The translations under genes and the position numbers were made by a program. The notes below the pieces were generated by a model. The model was not told the DNA's origin, did no database searches, and saw only the letters and a program-made list of their open reading frames with translations. Positions 1 to 6,911 of a stretch of 36,165 nucleotides of DNA are shown here, in pieces. This stretch comes from Competibacteraceae bacterium UBA6584. GTDB taxonomy: Bacteria > Pseudomonadota > Gammaproteobacteria > Competibacterales > Competibacteraceae. Location: positions 1 to 36,165 of the forward strand of contig DJIW01000032.1 in the NCBI GenBank assembly GCA_002433805.1. The letters are read 5' to 3'. Each line of letters opens with the position of its first letter. Position 1 is the stretch's first letter.

Positions 1-883
1 ACGCCCAACAGCCTGTGGTAGACCGTCTTTCGTCCACTTCCCCACACCAGGCCCCGCGCTCGATAGCTTTATAGCGGAGCATTTGACGAAACGACGACCA
101 ACCGGCATCCAAAACGGACTTGGCCAGGTGGGTTTTGGCCAATCTAGAAGCGTTTACATTGCCCACGGCGATGTAATCGAACTGTTGAACGAGCTTCAGC
201 GCTTCCTTGTGCAAAAAGTCCGTGCGTTGATTCGCGATCTTGGCGTGAAGGGCCGTGACTTGGCGGCGCTTGCGGGCGCGTTGGGCTTGGCCAAGTTTGG
301 CTTCCAGTGTTCGATAGGGGCGCGGATTGGCAATCTTCTGGCCCGTAGACAGGGCGGCGAAGTCTTTCAGGCCGAGGTCAATGCCGACGCCGGTTTTAAT
401 CTCACGCGGTGCTGTATCGGCCACCTCGATCACCACGTTCAAAAACCAGCGGCCTCGCGCGTCTCTGGCGAAACAGGAACCGTCCTTGATTTTCCCCTCC
501 GGCAGCGGGCGGGAGTAGAAAGCGCGAAAGGTGTTGCCGTGGAATCGGAAGGCATTGCCTTCGGGCTTCAGGTCGCGCCCCTTGAACGGCACCCACCCCA
601 AGGATTTTTTACCGCGATAGCGAAGGTAGGGGCGTTTCTTTTGCGCCCTGGACTTCGCGTATTGCTCGCACGTCGCGTTAATCGTCCCCGCGTGAAGCCC
701 CAATTCTTTGCCGCTGCCGGTCGTGAGCTTATTCAGGTCAAAGCCAGTCGGCCAACGCTTATGCCACTTCAGGGCAAACTTCTGGGTGTCGTTGCAGAAA
801 TTCCAAACGAAGTTCACCGCACGGCTTTGCTTATTCAACAAGCCGTTCAGGGATTTAACGCGGTAACGGAACACCTTAACCAT
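1..883 (-). CDS. tnpB: TnpB (OrfB) RNA-guided nuclease-like protein, 3' end beyond the window
   Basis: This reading frame is open from an ATG at 883-881 to the window edge (294 residues visible). The N-terminal part has the OrfB-type start (VKVFRYRVKSLNGLLNKQSR) and the VWNFCND stretch. The RuvC-I motif GIDLGLKDFAAL is at residues 167-178, with Asp169 as the catalytic candidate, followed by KIANPRPYRTLEAKL. The late motif SVLDAGWSSFRQMLRYKA is at 256-273. Two oddities: where most TnpB proteins have the RuvC-II Glu (IVVEDLN type), this one reads IAVGNVN with Gly241; and after GEVDE the expected TQTCSxCG zinc-ribbon start reads RRSTTGCWA, right at the edge. The first may be a subfamily trait; the second could be a small deletion or frameshift. 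The start ATG lies inside an 11-bp inverted repeat. Confidence 0.85.
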   Translation of the reverse strand, partial: MVKVFRYRVKSLNGLLNKQSRAVNFVWNFCNDTQKFALKWHKRWPTGFDLNKLTTGSGKELGLHAGTINATCEQYAKSRAQKKRPYLRYRGKKSLGWVPFKGRDLKPEGNAFRFHGNTFRAFYSRPLPEGKIKDGSCFARDARGRWFLNVVIEVADTAPREIKTGVGIDLGLKDFAALSTGQKIANPRPYRTLEAKLGQAQRARKRRQVTALHAKIANQRTDFLHKEALKLVQQFDYIAVGNVNASRLAKTHLAKSVLDAGWSSFRQMLRYKAIERGAWCGEVDERRSTTGCWA

Positions 884-912
884 TTGAGAATTATAACCTA
901 TTTCTCAAATGG
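880..912. repeat. 11-bp perfect inverted repeat over the tnpB start codon
   Basis: CCATTTGAGAA at 880-890 is mirrored by TTCTCAAATGG at 902-912 with an 11-base AT-rich gap. The tnpB ATG (883-881) lies in one arm, so a hairpin in the mRNA would bury the start codon. It may limit TnpB translation or be part of the transposon's left end. Confidence 0.7.
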
Positions 913-993
913 ACACTTAAAAACTGACCGTCCTGCGGACGGTTTGCTATCCCTCCCCGACATGAATGCCGGGGTCTCTCGCGGAGAATCCTG

Positions 994-1440
994 ATGAAAC
1001 CCGAACGCGCGCTGTTTGGCTTCGCGGCCGGCTTTTTGGCGACCTTGGTTTTCCATCAGCTGACACTGGCGGCGCTGTGGGCGCTGGGCCTTGCGCCTTT
1101 CGCGCCATTTTCGCTGGCCCCGACGCCGCCGCTCGGCGTGCCGGCGGTGCTTTCGCTGGCGTTTTGGGGCGGGGTGTGGGGCATTGTCCTGGCGATGATC
1201 GAGCGCCGTTTTCCGCCGCGCGGCGGTTATTGGCTTGCGGCTTTTTTGTTCGGGGCGCTGGCGCCTTCCTTGGTGGCGTGGTTCGTGGTCTTGCCCTTGA
1301 AAGGCCGTCCCCTGGGAGGCGGCTGGCATCCGCCCTTGCTGGTCGCGGCACTTTTGATCAACGGCGCTTGGGGATTGGGAACCGCTTGGTTTTTCAAGAT
1401 TTTCGAGCGGTTCGGATCTAAACGGCGCGCCGTTCCTTGA
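994..1440 (+). CDS. Small integral membrane protein of unknown function
   Basis: The 148-residue protein has four hydrophobic stretches (about residues 7-28, 45-66, 76-98 and 110-132), consistent with four transmembrane helices in the inner membrane. A short basic stretch, ERRFPPRGG, lies between helices 2 and 3, and the C-terminus is basic (FERFGSKRRAVP). The start is supported by GGAG at 983-986, 7 bases before the ATG. I recognise no enzymatic motif and assign no function. The gene begins immediately beyond the left-end hairpins of the tnpB element, so its original promoter may have been displaced by the insertion. It is on the opposite strand to tnpB and is followed by 154 bp without a gene before the GH57 gene. 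Confidence 0.75.
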   Translation: MKPERALFGFAAGFLATLVFHQLTLAALWALGLAPFAPFSLAPTPPLGVPAVLSLAFWGGVWGIVLAMIERRFPPRGGYWLAAFLFGALAPSLVAWFVVLPLKGRPLGGGWHPPLLVAALLINGAWGLGTAWFFKIFERFGSKRRAVP

Positions 1441-1594
1441 CAGCAACGGCCTTCAAGCGCGTTTTAGCACCGACCGGCCGCCCCACCGGCGAGCACAACG
1501 CCGGATTCAGCGCCAGACCGTTCAGACTCTTTCTAAAAACAACGCCATTAAGGCCCTTGGGCCAACGCTGATCCCATCACTCACGAGGAGACGC

Positions 1595-2791
1595 ATGATG
1601 CGAGAGATTTATCACGCCCTGGTGCTGAACATGCACCAGCCTCCCCGCAATCTCGAAAATTTGCTCGATACCAACGAGTGGGAGGTCAAGGAAATTTTAT
1701 TTGCCTACGACCGAATGCCGCGCGCGTTGTGGGCCTATCAAGATATCGCTCGCATCCATCTTTCACTGTCTGGAACCTTGCTGGAAACCCTGTCCAACCC
1801 CGATTTCCAAGGCCGGGTCTACGGCTCCGTGGACTGCGGCAAACTGTTGTGGCATTTACAAAACCAGCAATTGTTCGAAATTCTCGGCACCGGCTACTAC
1901 CATCCGGTATTCGCCCTGATTCCGGAAGATGATTGGGACGATCACATCGCGCGCTGGCAAGCCATCGCCGGCCATTTGCTGTGGCGGACGCAATTCAACG
2001 GCTTCTGGCCGCCCGAAATGGGTTTCGACATGCGGATGATCCCGCATTTGCGCAAGGCGGGTTACCGCTATGTGATGGTGGACTGCGAGTACGTCGATCC
2101 GGTGACGCCGATGAACTGGCAAGAGTTGCGCTACCGGCCGCACATCGCCGAATACGACGGCGAGCAAATCGTGATCGTGGTCCGCGACCGCGAACTGTCG
2201 GACGCGCAGCTGTCGGGGATGAATTACGGGTGGTTTCATCACGAACTGCAAGAGCGCACCAAATGGTGCGATTTCCCGCCGCTGGTTGCGACCGCCACCG
2301 ACGGCGACAACGGCGGCTGGTTTCGCAATGTGTCCGAGAAAGCCAACTTCTGGAATTATTTCTACCACGAAGCGCTGGAGGAAATCCGGGCCGAGCGCTC
2401 GGCGATGCGGCCGACTTTTATCAGCGATTATCTGAACCGCTTCGGCGCGCACGGACAGGTCACCGTGCGGCGCGGCGCTTGGAACACCGATACCCATCAC
2501 GGGTGGGATTTCCATCAATGGCAAGGGTCGTGGATCCAGCGCGACACCATGGTCCGGGTTCACGATCTCAGCCGGGAATACCATCGGGTGGCGGGCGCGG
2601 CGATGCGCGCTCATGATTCCGGTCCGGATCTGGCGCGGATTATCAACGAAGCGCATTGGCACCTGCTGCGCGCCGAAACCAGTTGTAATTTTTACTGGGG
2701 AGAAGCTTGGGTGCATAAATCCCACAGCGACCTGGACGATGTCGCCTGGCACTTGGGCGAAGCCAAGGCGCTATTGGGCGACCGGCTGTAG
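1595..2791 (+). CDS. Glycoside hydrolase family 57 protein (alpha-glucan active)
   Basis: The 398-residue protein has the GH57 conserved regions in order: region 1 with HQP (residues 14-16), a region-2-like YYHPVFALIP (101-110), region 3 with GFWPPEMGF (136-144) where Glu141 is the candidate catalytic nucleophile, and ATDGDNGGWF (233-243) where Asp236 or Asp238 is the candidate acid/base. A conserved GAWNTDTHHGWDFHQW stretch follows. GH57 enzymes are retaining alpha-glucan hydrolases, branching enzymes or 4-alpha-glucanotransferases; there is no signal peptide, so a cytoplasmic role in glycogen or maltodextrin metabolism is likely, but the precise activity cannot be read from sequence. It is much shorter than the roughly 550-700 residues of many characterised members. 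GAGGAG at 1585-1590 supports ATG 1595 or, with better spacing, ATG 1598. Confidence 0.85.
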   Translation: MMREIYHALVLNMHQPPRNLENLLDTNEWEVKEILFAYDRMPRALWAYQDIARIHLSLSGTLLETLSNPDFQGRVYGSVDCGKLLWHLQNQQLFEILGTGYYHPVFALIPEDDWDDHIARWQAIAGHLLWRTQFNGFWPPEMGFDMRMIPHLRKAGYRYVMVDCEYVDPVTPMNWQELRYRPHIAEYDGEQIVIVVRDRELSDAQLSGMNYGWFHHELQERTKWCDFPPLVATATDGDNGGWFRNVSEKANFWNYFYHEALEEIRAERSAMRPTFISDYLNRFGAHGQVTVRRGAWNTDTHHGWDFHQWQGSWIQRDTMVRVHDLSREYHRVAGAAMRAHDSGPDLARIINEAHWHLLRAETSCNFYWGEAWVHKSHSDLDDVAWHLGEAKALLGDRL

Positions 2792-2811
2792 GGCCGCCTC
2801 ATCGGACCCGC

Positions 2812-2835
2812 GCCGGACCTTGCGTCCGGCCTTTT
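2812..2835 (+). terminator. Probable intrinsic terminator after the GH57 gene
   Basis: A 7-bp GC-rich stem (GCCGGAC at 2812-2818 with GTCCGGC at 2824-2830) and a 5-base loop is followed by CTTTT. The T-run is short, so termination may be partial. It lies 21 bases after the GH57 stop codon. Confidence 0.5.
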
Positions 2836-2861
2836 GCCGCCGCCGTCCGTTCAACTCTCGC

Positions 2862-2902
2862 TTGGCGCGTTCTCGTCTGGAACCGCCGGGCGAGAACGCC
2901 AA
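2862..2902 (+). promoter_or_regulatory. Stem-loop directly upstream of the tautomerase ribosome-binding site
   Basis: TTGGCGCGTTCTCG at 2862-2875 pairs with CGAGAACGCCAA at 2891-2902: 12 base pairs with a 2-base bulge and a 15-base loop. The stem ends 2 bases before the GAGG (2905-2908) that serves the ATG at 2917. As RNA it would be a stable 5' leader structure next to the start region; as DNA it could be an operator. There is no T-run after it, so it is not an obvious terminator. Confidence 0.5.
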
Positions 2903-2916
2903 CCGAGGTTTAGACC

Positions 2917-3264
2917 ATGCCGCTACTCATCCTGCAAACATCGCTGCGCTTGTCCAATCAGGAGCGCTATAACCTGGTTGCCCCGCTGTCGAAAATCGTC
3001 GCCGAGTGCATCGGCAAACCCGAACGCTTCGTCATGGTCGCCGTCAGCGAAGCCGCCATGCTGATGGGCGGCGCGGAAACGCCGGCGGCTTACGCCGACA
3101 TCCGCAGCATCGGCGGCCTCAACGGCGCGGTCAACCGCAAGCTGTCGGAACGGATTTGCACGCTGCTTCACGATCAACTCGGCATCTCGCCGGATCGGGT
3201 TTATCTCGGTTTCAGCAACGTCAGCGCCGAAAATTGGGGCTGGGACAGCGGCACCTTCGGTTAG
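2917..3264 (+). CDS. MIF-like tautomerase (phenylpyruvate tautomerase-related protein)
   Basis: The 115-residue protein matches the macrophage migration inhibitory factor fold of the tautomerase superfamily. It begins Met-Pro-Leu, so after Met removal Pro becomes the N-terminal catalytic base. The pattern PERFVMVAVSEAAMLMGG (residues 35-52), ADIRSIGGLN and the end NWGWDSGTFG are family hallmarks, the last resembling the GWNNSTFA end of MIF. Length equals the usual 113-118 residues. Such proteins tautomerise phenylpyruvate or D-dopachrome in vitro; the physiological substrate in bacteria is mostly unknown. GAGG at 2905-2908 lies 8 bases upstream of the ATG. A strong stem-loop precedes it, and a terminator-like hairpin follows at 3421. 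Confidence 0.9.
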   Translation: MPLLILQTSLRLSNQERYNLVAPLSKIVAECIGKPERFVMVAVSEAAMLMGGAETPAAYADIRSIGGLNGAVNRKLSERICTLLHDQLGISPDRVYLGFSNVSAENWGWDSGTFG

Positions 3265-3292
3265 AGCGCCAGCCTCGGCGAATCCTCTCGCA

Positions 3293-3415
3293 ATGAACGC
3301 ACAAACCGATTCCGCTCCCGCTTCGCAACACTATTCTTCCTTTCTACCGCTGACCCACTTTTTCCGCATCCCTTACGGTCGCGTGGTGGAGTTGGACACG
3401 CAGGTGGAGCTGTGA
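3293..3415 (+). CDS. Possible 40-residue ORF after the tautomerase gene
   Basis: A 40-codon frame from an ATG at 3293 to TGA at 3413-3415 lies in the gap between the tautomerase stop and the convergent Mrp operon. The product starts MNAQTDSAPASQHYSSFLPL and has no recognisable domain, signal or membrane segment. No convincing ribosome-binding site precedes it. It may be translated as a small co-transcribed product or may be chance. I assign no function. Confidence 0.2.
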   Translation: MNAQTDSAPASQHYSSFLPLTHFFRIPYGRVVELDTQVEL

Positions 3416-3420
3416 ACGAA

Positions 3421-3456
3421 CTCGGCCTCGCGCTCCGCGCCCGAGCGGTGATTTTT
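3421..3456 (+). terminator. Possible terminator between tautomerase and the convergent Mrp operon
   Basis: CTCGG (3421-3425) pairs with CCGAG (3441-3445), enclosing an inner GCGC/GCGC stem, and is followed after 6 bases by five T residues at 3452-3456. The bulge between the two stems and the distance to the T-run make it only a moderate candidate. It would end plus-strand transcription before it runs into the Mrp operon. Confidence 0.35.
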
Positions 3457-3463
3457 CGGTCCG

Positions 3464-5158
3464 TTACAGGTAATAAAACACCAGACAAGCGCCCAACAGG
3501 AATACCGCCCACAACACCATGCGGGTGGTGGGCCAAGTCGCGGCCATGATTCCCTGTTGGCCGTGATGCAGGGCCAGCGCCGCGATCAGCCGCCCCACGC
3601 CCCCTTCCAACAAGCGGTTGAAGCCTTCCCACGCGCCTAGCGCCGCCCCCCAAACACCGGCGGCGGCGGCGGGCAACAGCTTGCGATAAAGCCAATCGAA
3701 ATCCAGGTTGACCGAGCGCAGTTCCGGCGGATAAACGCCGGTGCGCACCAACAGCGCGAACGCCAAGGCCGACCAAGCGAGCAATTGCAGTTGGGTAATC
3801 ACATGGGTCGCGGTATACGGATCGAAGGCCACCGGGTAAGGCAGAATGGCGTACAGCGCACCCGGAAAGACCCCGATCCCCACGCACAGCGCCGCCGCCA
3901 GCCCCATCGCGACCAGCATGTGGCGGGGCGCTTCCTGACAGCGGATGCCGCTGTCGTGGGCGAAGAACGCAAAATAAGGAATCTTGATCCCCGCGTGGTG
4001 GAACACGCCGGCCGAGGCGAACAGCAAAAACAGAAAAGGAATCCAATGGCCTTCCCGCGCCGCCGCTTCCAAAATGAGCGATTTGGTGGCGAACGCGCTA
4101 AACAGCGGGAACGCGGAGATGGAAGCCGCGCCGACGATGCAAAACCCGGCGGTCAGCGGCATGGATTTGTACAGCCCGCCCAATTCCGAACCGTTGACCG
4201 TGCCGGCGCGCAGCAGCACCGCGCCCATGCTCATGAACAGCAGCGCCTTGAACAGAATGTCGGCGAAGGCGTGCGCCACCGCGCCGTCCAAGGCCAGCGG
4301 CGTGCCGATGCCGACGCCCACCACCATGAAGCCGAGCTGGTTGTTCATGCTGTAGGCCAGCACCCGGCGCAGGTCGTTTTCGATCACCGCGTAGAAAATC
4401 GGAAACATCGCCATGAGCGTGCCGATGGCGATCAGCGCCTCGGTTCCGGCGAAGCCGCGCGCCAGGGCGTAGACCGCCATCTTGGTGGTGAAGGCGGACA
4501 GCACCACGGTACCGGTCACCGTCGCTTCGGGGTAAGCGTCCTGCAACCAGTTGTGCAGCAGCGGGAACGCGGCTTTGATCCCGAAGGCGACGAAGATCAG
4601 CGTCCCGCCGGCGCTGTTTAGCCCCAGATGCTCGAAGGCGATCGAGCCGGCGGCGCGCAGGTGCAAAATTACCCCGGCCAGCAACAGTAGACCCGAGGCG
4701 ATCTGAACCAGCAGATAGCGCAAGCCGGCGCGGTAGGCCCGCGGCGTGCGCCGCGCCCAAATCAAAAACACCGAGGACACGGCAGCCAATTCCCAGCAAA
4801 CGAACAAGCTCACCAGATCGCCCGCCAGCACCGCGCCCACCGCCGCGCCCGGATACAACAGCCCCGCCACTTGCTGGACGGGATCGCGCAGCCCCCAGGC
4901 GTATACGACCGCCAGCAGCGCGGCGATGTGAAACACCAGGGCGAAGGCGAAGCTCAGACCGTCGAGCCGCAACGTGGTCAGCGTCAGGTCGAAAGCTTCG
5001 ATCCGCGCGTACTGACCGTACGGCAAGCCCCACAATTGCAGCGCGCCGAGGATGGGCAACGCCAGCATGAACGTGTTGCGGATCGAGCCCTGCGGCGCGA
5101 GCAGCGCCAGCAACGACCCGCAGATCAGGATCAGCGCCGGATTGAGGCCGTCAATCAC
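3464..5158 (-). CDS. Third antiporter-like (MrpD/NuoL-M-N family) membrane subunit of Mrp cluster 1
   Basis: The 564-residue polytopic protein belongs to the proton-conducting membrane transporter family (NuoL/M/N, MrpA/D). Ion-path residues are kept: Glu123 in FVCWELAAVSS (TM5), Lys195 in GIKAAFPLLHNWLQDAYP (TM7), Lys226 in TTKMAVYALARG (TM8) and Lys359 in SAFATKSLILEA (TM12). The order of these motifs is that of an active pumping module. The last 80-90 residues extend beyond the core with two more hydrophobic stretches. The GTG start overlaps the stop of the preceding 2-TM gene by 8 bases (GTGATTGA), so translation is coupled. It is the last gene of the operon. The role inferred is a monovalent cation/proton antiport subunit; the transported cation is not visible in the sequence. 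Confidence 0.85.
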   Translation of the reverse strand: MIDGLNPALILICGSLLALLAPQGSIRNTFMLALPILGALQLWGLPYGQYARIEAFDLTLTTLRLDGLSFAFALVFHIAALLAVVYAWGLRDPVQQVAGLLYPGAAVGAVLAGDLVSLFVCWELAAVSSVFLIWARRTPRAYRAGLRYLLVQIASGLLLLAGVILHLRAAGSIAFEHLGLNSAGGTLIFVAFGIKAAFPLLHNWLQDAYPEATVTGTVVLSAFTTKMAVYALARGFAGTEALIAIGTLMAMFPIFYAVIENDLRRVLAYSMNNQLGFMVVGVGIGTPLALDGAVAHAFADILFKALLFMSMGAVLLRAGTVNGSELGGLYKSMPLTAGFCIVGAASISAFPLFSAFATKSLILEAAAREGHWIPFLFLLFASAGVFHHAGIKIPYFAFFAHDSGIRCQEAPRHMLVAMGLAAALCVGIGVFPGALYAILPYPVAFDPYTATHVITQLQLLAWSALAFALLVRTGVYPPELRSVNLDFDWLYRKLLPAAAAGVWGAALGAWEGFNRLLEGGVGRLIAALALHHGQQGIMAATWPTTRMVLWAVFLLGACLVFYYL

Positions 5159-5423
5159 CGTAATAATCCTCGTTTCGCTTCACCAGCTTGCGCATCTGCT
5201 TGGCCAACAGCACCAAAGCGACGCAACAAAGAAAGCCGTACCAGGCGAAAAAGCCAAACCAGCTTTCAAAACCGAAGGTCGCGTGCTTGTGATAGGCCAA
5301 ATCGCTCAACAACAGCGCCGCGCAAACGCCGATCAGCCCGTAAAAGATCTTGTCGACATTGCGCGGCTCGTCCAACCAATAACGCTTTTCCGGTCGGTCG
5401 GCGGAGGGCGAGGGATCGATCAT
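5151..5423 (-). CDS. Small 2-TM protein embedded in Mrp cluster 1
   Basis: The 90-residue protein has a charged N-terminus (DRPEKRYWLDEPRNVDK), two hydrophobic segments (about residues 27-44 and 54-76), and a polar C-terminus ending KRNEDYYGD. It is not one of the seven standard Mrp subunits. Its position between two antiporter-like subunits, with the upstream stop 9 bases away and an 8-base overlap with the next start, argues that it is made in step with them and may be an accessory or linker subunit. ATG 5423 is chosen over TTG 5426 because GAGAGG sits at the right distance. I do not recognise a named family; function is inferred from position only. Confidence 0.75.
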   Translation of the reverse strand: MIDPSPSADRPEKRYWLDEPRNVDKIFYGLIGVCAALLLSDLAYHKHATFGFESWFGFFAWYGFLCCVALVLLAKQMRKLVKRNEDYYGD

Positions 5424-5432
5424 CAAGGCCTC

Positions 5433-6911
5433 TCAACGATCGGTGATGGGCGCGAGCAGCGCGTACAAGGAATCGGCGTGGAAAAACAGCAACAGGCAAC
5501 CGAACGCGGTCAGACACAAGGGGATCACGCAGGCCAGCGGCGCTTCGCGCACGGCCAGCGGCGGGCCGCCGACCGCCAGCGCGTCGGACGGAGCCGCCAC
5601 GAAAAACCCTCGCGCCGCCACCGGCAACAGATAGGCCACGTTCAGCAGCGAACTCAGCAGCAACACCCCCATCAGCGCCCATTGACCGGCGTCGGCGGCA
5701 CCCGCCAGCAAATACCACTTGCTCCACGATCCGCCCAGCGGCGGCAGGCCGATAATGCTGAGCGCGCCGATCAGAAACGCGCCGAAAGTGAAGGGCATCA
5801 CCCGGCCCAAACCGTCCAATTGGTTGATTTCGGTCTTGTGGGTGACGGTGTAAATTGCCCCGGCGCAAAAAAACAAGGTGATTTTGCCCAGGGCGTGCAT
5901 GACGATCTGCATCGAGCCGCCGATCACCCCCATCGAGGTCGCCAGCGCCGCGCCCAGCACCACGTACCCCAACTGGCTGACGGTCGAATACGCCAGCCGC
6001 GCCTTGAGGTTGTCCTGGGTCAAGGCCACGAACGAGGCCAGCAACACGGTCAGCGCCGCCGCCCACATCAACCAAACCGACGCGCCGGTATCCCGCAGAA
6101 AATCGATGCCAAACACGTAGACGATGACTTTCAGCACCGAAAACACGCCCGCCTTTACCACCGCCACCGCGTGCAGCAGGGCGCTGACCGGAGTCGGCGC
6201 GACCATCGCCGCCGGCAGCCAGCGATGAAACGGCATCAAGGCCGCCTTGCCGATACCGAACATGTACAAGGCCAGGAGCACGCTCACCAGCGGGCCTTCC
6301 ACCTTACCCGCCAAAATCCCGCCCGGCGCAAATTCCAAGGTACCGGCGACGGCCCAAGTCCAGACGATGGCCAACAGCAGAAAACCGATCGAGGTGCCGA
6401 TCAAGATGCCGAGATACAGCCGGCCGGCGCGCATGGCGTCCTCGGTGCCCTTGTGGGTGACCAAGGGGTAGGTCGATAGCGTCAACGCCTCATAAAAAAT
6501 GAACAATGTCAGCAAATTGCCGGCGAAAGCGATGCCGACGGTGCCCGCGATGGCGACGGCGAAACAGACGTAAAAGCGGGTTTGGTGCGACTCTTGGTTG
6601 CCGCGCATGTAGCCGATGGAATACAGCGAATTAAGCGGCCACAGCAGGGCCGCCACGCAGGCGAAGGTCATTCCCAGCGGCTCCACGGTCAACCGCAGCG
6701 GGAATCCTGGGACGAACTCGAACAGATCCACCGAGGGCCGCGCGCCGGCCGCCACCACCGGCAGCAACGACAGTACCGCGCCGAGCAGCAACAGCGACGC
6801 CAGCAGCGTCACCCCCTCTCGCCAGTCGGGCCGCCGGTCGTTGAGGGCGATGAATAACGCGCCCAGCAGCGGGATCGACAGCGCGAGCACGATCAAGCTT
6901 TCAGGGGTCAC
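5433..6911 (-). CDS. Second antiporter-like (MrpD/NuoM family) subunit of Mrp cluster 1
   Basis: The 492-residue polytopic protein is of the MrpD/NuoL-M-N family. Key residues are Glu141 in LFIFYEALTLSTYPL, Lys222 in FGIGKAALMPFHRWLP, Lys253 in VAVVKAGVFSVLKV and Lys398 in GGSWSKWYLLAG. The stretch after TM3, NSLYSIGYMRGNQESHQTRF, resembles the NuoL/NuoM type more than classical MrpD. The start is the GTG at 6911, which overlaps the mrpD stop as GTGA; a longer upstream extension in the same frame overlaps mrpD and is rejected. It follows the canonical mrpD and precedes the 2-TM gene. Inferred role: a further proton or cation path in the same complex. Confidence 0.88.
   Translation of the reverse strand: MTPESLIVLALSIPLLGALFIALNDRRPDWREGVTLLASLLLLGAVLSLLPVVAAGARPSVDLFEFVPGFPLRLTVEPLGMTFACVAALLWPLNSLYSIGYMRGNQESHQTRFYVCFAVAIAGTVGIAFAGNLLTLFIFYEALTLSTYPLVTHKGTEDAMRAGRLYLGILIGTSIGFLLLAIVWTWAVAGTLEFAPGGILAGKVEGPLVSVLLALYMFGIGKAALMPFHRWLPAAMVAPTPVSALLHAVAVVKAGVFSVLKVIVYVFGIDFLRDTGASVWLMWAAALTVLLASFVALTQDNLKARLAYSTVSQLGYVVLGAALATSMGVIGGSMQIVMHALGKITLFFCAGAIYTVTHKTEINQLDGLGRVMPFTFGAFLIGALSIIGLPPLGGSWSKWYLLAGAADAGQWALMGVLLLSSLLNVAYLLPVAARGFFVAAPSDALAVGGPPLAVREAPLACVIPLCLTAFGCLLLFFHADSLYALLAPITDR

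Larger units (their letters stand above)
1..980 (-). mobile_element. IS200/IS605-family (tnpB-only, IS1341-like) element, partial
   Basis: The element consists of a minus-strand tnpB reading off the window at position 1 and a left end at about 884-980. The left end carries three foldable palindromes: an 11-bp inverted repeat with an 11-base gap at 880-912, a 7-bp stem with a 3-base loop at 927-943, and an imperfect hairpin at 955-974 (CCCCG..CGGGG with CAT/ATG inside). Subterminal hairpins of this kind are typical of the IS200/IS605 group, which transposes as single-stranded DNA and has no terminal inverted repeats. No tnpA is seen on this side. The exact outer boundary is inferred. The right end and any guide-RNA region lie outside the window. 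Confidence 0.6.

Noticed and set aside
83..994. 303-codon plus-strand reading frame
   Set aside because: It is antisense to tnpB, which has clear RuvC motifs; the plus-strand product has no recognisable domain and includes non-coding left-end hairpins.
3378..3420. tRNA-Leu-like sequence (GTGGTGGAGTTGG then ACACGCAGG)
   Set aside because: It resembles the D-arm of tRNA-Leu, but three bases of the D-loop are missing, no acceptor-stem pairing and no TTCGA T-loop follow at the right distance. Probably coincidence, at most a remnant.
5052..6479. 475-codon plus-strand frame rich in Gln, Arg and His
   Set aside because: It is the antisense of antiporter-like subunits; such Q/R/H-rich frames arise opposite hydrophobic genes in GC-rich DNA.
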